Assembly: GCA_903929535.1 (NCBI GenBank)
Contig: CAIYVC010000004.1
Span: 1-32,646 of the forward strand
Origin: an uncultured Caulobacteraceae bacterium
GTDB taxonomy: Bacteria > Pseudomonadota > Alphaproteobacteria > Caulobacterales > Caulobacteraceae
Length of the DNA: 32,646 nucleotides
Reading direction: 5' to 3'
The position numbers and the translations under genes are program-made. This document shows, one piece after another, positions 31,346 to 32,646 of this stretch. Below the pieces are notes generated by a model. It searched no databases, was not told the origin of the DNA, and worked only from the letters and a program-made list of their open reading frames with translations. Position 1 is the first letter of the stretch. Every line of letters starts with the position of its first letter.

Positions 31346-32646
31346 ATGCTTCGGACCCTCCTGCTGCAGGCCCCATCCTTTGACGGTTTCGACGGCGGCG
31401 CCGGTTCGCGCTACCAGGCCAAGCGCGAGATTCGGTCCTTCTGGTTCCCCACTTGGCTGGCCCAGCCCGCGGCGCTGATTCCCGGCTCCAAGCTGATCGA
31501 CGCCCCGCCCGCCGACATCACCCTGGCCGACGTGACCGCCCAGGCGAACGACTTCGACCTCTGCATCATCCACACCTCGGTGCCCTCCTTCGCCAGCGAC
31601 GTGAAGTGCGCCCAGGCCCTGAAGGCCGCTAATCCGGCGATGAAGATCGGCATGATCGGGGCCAAGGTCGCGGTGCAGTCGGACAAGAGTCTGGACGAGG
31701 CGCCGGTGCTCGACTTCGTCTGCCGCAATGAGTTCGACTTCACCTGCCTGGAAGTGGCCGAGGAGAAGCCTTGGGAGACCATCCTGGGTCTCAGCTACCG
31801 CGATGCGAAGGGCGCCATCCATCACAACCTCGACCGCCCGATCCTGCATGACATGGACGCCCTGCCGTCGGTGGTGCCGGTCTATCAGCGCGACCTGAAG
31901 ATCGAGGACTATTTCATCGGCTACCTGAAGCATCCCTATCTGTCGGTCTACACCGGCCGGGGCTGCAAATCGCACTGCACCTTCTGCCTGTGGCCCCAGA
32001 CCGTGGGCGGCCACAACTACCGCACCCGTTCGGTCCAGTCGGTCATCGACGAGATCGCCGACGCCAAGCGCCGCTTCCCGCAGGTGAAGGAGTTCATGTT
32101 CGACGACGACACCTTCACCGACGACCTGCCGCGCGCTGAAGCCATCGCCGAGGGCCTGGGCAAGCTGGGCGTCACCTGGTCGTGCAACGCCAAGGCCAAT
32201 GTGCCGCGCAAGAGCCTGGAGAAGTTCGCCAAGAACGGCCTGCGTCTGCTGCTGGTGGGATACGAGACTGGCAATCAGCAGATCCTGTTCAACATCAAGA
32301 AGGGCATGCGCGTCGAAGTCGCCGAGCGCTTCACCCGCGACTGCCATGACCTCGGCATCAAGATTCACGGCACCTTCATCGCCGGCCTGCCGGGCGAGAC
32401 CAAGGAAACCATCCAGGAGACCATCGCCTGGGCCTGCAAGGTCAACCCGCACACCATCCAGGTGTCGCTGGCCGCGCCCTATCCGGGCACCTTCCTGTAC
32501 AATCAGGCGGTGGAGAACGGCTGGCTCGACGCCGCCCACGCGGAGCTGGTCACCGACGACGGCATCCAGATCGCGCCCCTGCCCTATCCGCACCTGAGCC
32601 ACGAGGACATCCACGCCTCGGTCGAGGAATTCTACCGCCGCTTCTA
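31346..32646 (+). CDS. hpnJ: hopanoid-associated B12-binding-type radical SAM protein HpnJ (cut by window edge)
   Basis: The open frame runs 433 codons to the window edge, so the C-terminal end is missing. An N-terminal cobalamin-binding-like Rossmann region (residues 1-150) precedes the radical SAM core with the iron-sulphur motif C207-x3-C211-x2-C214 (GRGCKSHCTFCLW). FMFDDDTFTDD, LLVGYETGNQQIL and GTFIAGLPGETKETI follow, as in HpnJ proteins. In hopanoid makers, HpnJ acts in the last steps that turn the glucosamine head group into the cyclitol ether of bacteriohopanetetrol. AAGGA lies a few bases before the ATG. No other hopanoid gene is in the window, but they may follow beyond the edge. 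The name is moderately sure; the B12-type radical SAM class is very sure. Confidence 0.85.
   Translation, partial: MLRTLLLQAPSFDGFDGGAGSRYQAKREIRSFWFPTWLAQPAALIPGSKLIDAPPADITLADVTAQANDFDLCIIHTSVPSFASDVKCAQALKAANPAMKIGMIGAKVAVQSDKSLDEAPVLDFVCRNEFDFTCLEVAEEKPWETILGLSYRDAKGAIHHNLDRPILHDMDALPSVVPVYQRDLKIEDYFIGYLKHPYLSVYTGRGCKSHCTFCLWPQTVGGHNYRTRSVQSVIDEIADAKRRFPQVKEFMFDDDTFTDDLPRAEAIAEGLGKLGVTWSCNAKANVPRKSLEKFAKNGLRLLLVGYETGNQQILFNIKKGMRVEVAERFTRDCHDLGIKIHGTFIAGLPGETKETIQETIAWACKVNPHTIQVSLAAPYPGTFLYNQAVENGWLDAAHAELVTDDGIQIAPLPYPHLSHEDIHASVEEFYRRF

Overview
The window is a GC-rich, densely coded segment of a bacterial chromosome. The gene content suggests an alphaproteobacterium, most likely of the Caulobacterales (Caulobacter/Phenylobacterium type): an alphaproteobacterial-style XRE regulator, many exported enzymes, a remnant of a TonB-dependent receptor, Rieske/FAH/SDR catabolic genes and a hopanoid radical SAM gene (hpnJ). 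This placement is inferred from gene style; there is no rRNA marker. I see no rRNA, tRNA, CRISPR array, IS element or phage gene.

Layout. 1-4.6 kb: a small hypothetical gene convergent with an XRE regulator, then two exported hydrolases (an M28 peptidase and an alpha/beta-hydrolase-domain protein). 4.6-7.1 kb: an MBOAT O-acyltransferase plus an AlgJ/AlgX-like SGNH partner, which looks like a two-gene polysaccharide O-acetylation cassette. 7.2-9.0 kb: a periplasmic sorbosone-dehydrogenase-like quinoprotein and a cytochrome c. 9.0-9.9 kb: purU. 10.0-14.3 kb: a leuC-leuD-leuB-like set, an SDR and a DUF4112-type membrane protein. 14.4-16.4 kb: an adenylate-cyclase/TPR protein. 16.5-20.6 kb: a GcvA-like LysR regulator divergent from an MFS transporter-SDR-FAH hydrolase operon. 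20.6-23.5 kb: a TPR/glycosyltransferase-like protein, a 49-residue lipoprotein, a Spy/CpxP-like protein and a Gly/Tyr-rich exported protein. 23.5-27.7 kb: a VanA-like Rieske oxygenase, a TonB-receptor C-terminal remnant and three exported metallo-beta-lactamase-fold hydrolases, two of them a tandem duplicate. 27.8-31.1 kb: a methyltransferase, a Tat-exported metallophosphatase and a K+ channel. 31.3 kb to the end: hpnJ, cut by the window edge.

The most interesting signal is a 32-bp element, 28 positions identical, present just upstream of the leuC-like gene (9908-9939) and again between the LysR gene and the MFS operon (17427-17458). It contains a LysR-type inverted repeat with ATA/TAT ends. 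It ties the leuCDB-like/SDR operon and the MFS/SDR/FAH operon into one probable LysR regulon. The LeuB-like enzyme keeps its catalytic residues but has lost the conserved acidic residue of the isopropylmalate specificity loop. The second SDR and the FAH protein resemble 2-keto-3-deoxy-L-fuconate dehydrogenase and 2,4-diketo-3-deoxy-L-fuconate hydrolase. I infer an inducible acid-catabolic pathway, perhaps not described, rather than plain leucine synthesis. Its substrate cannot be read from the sequence.
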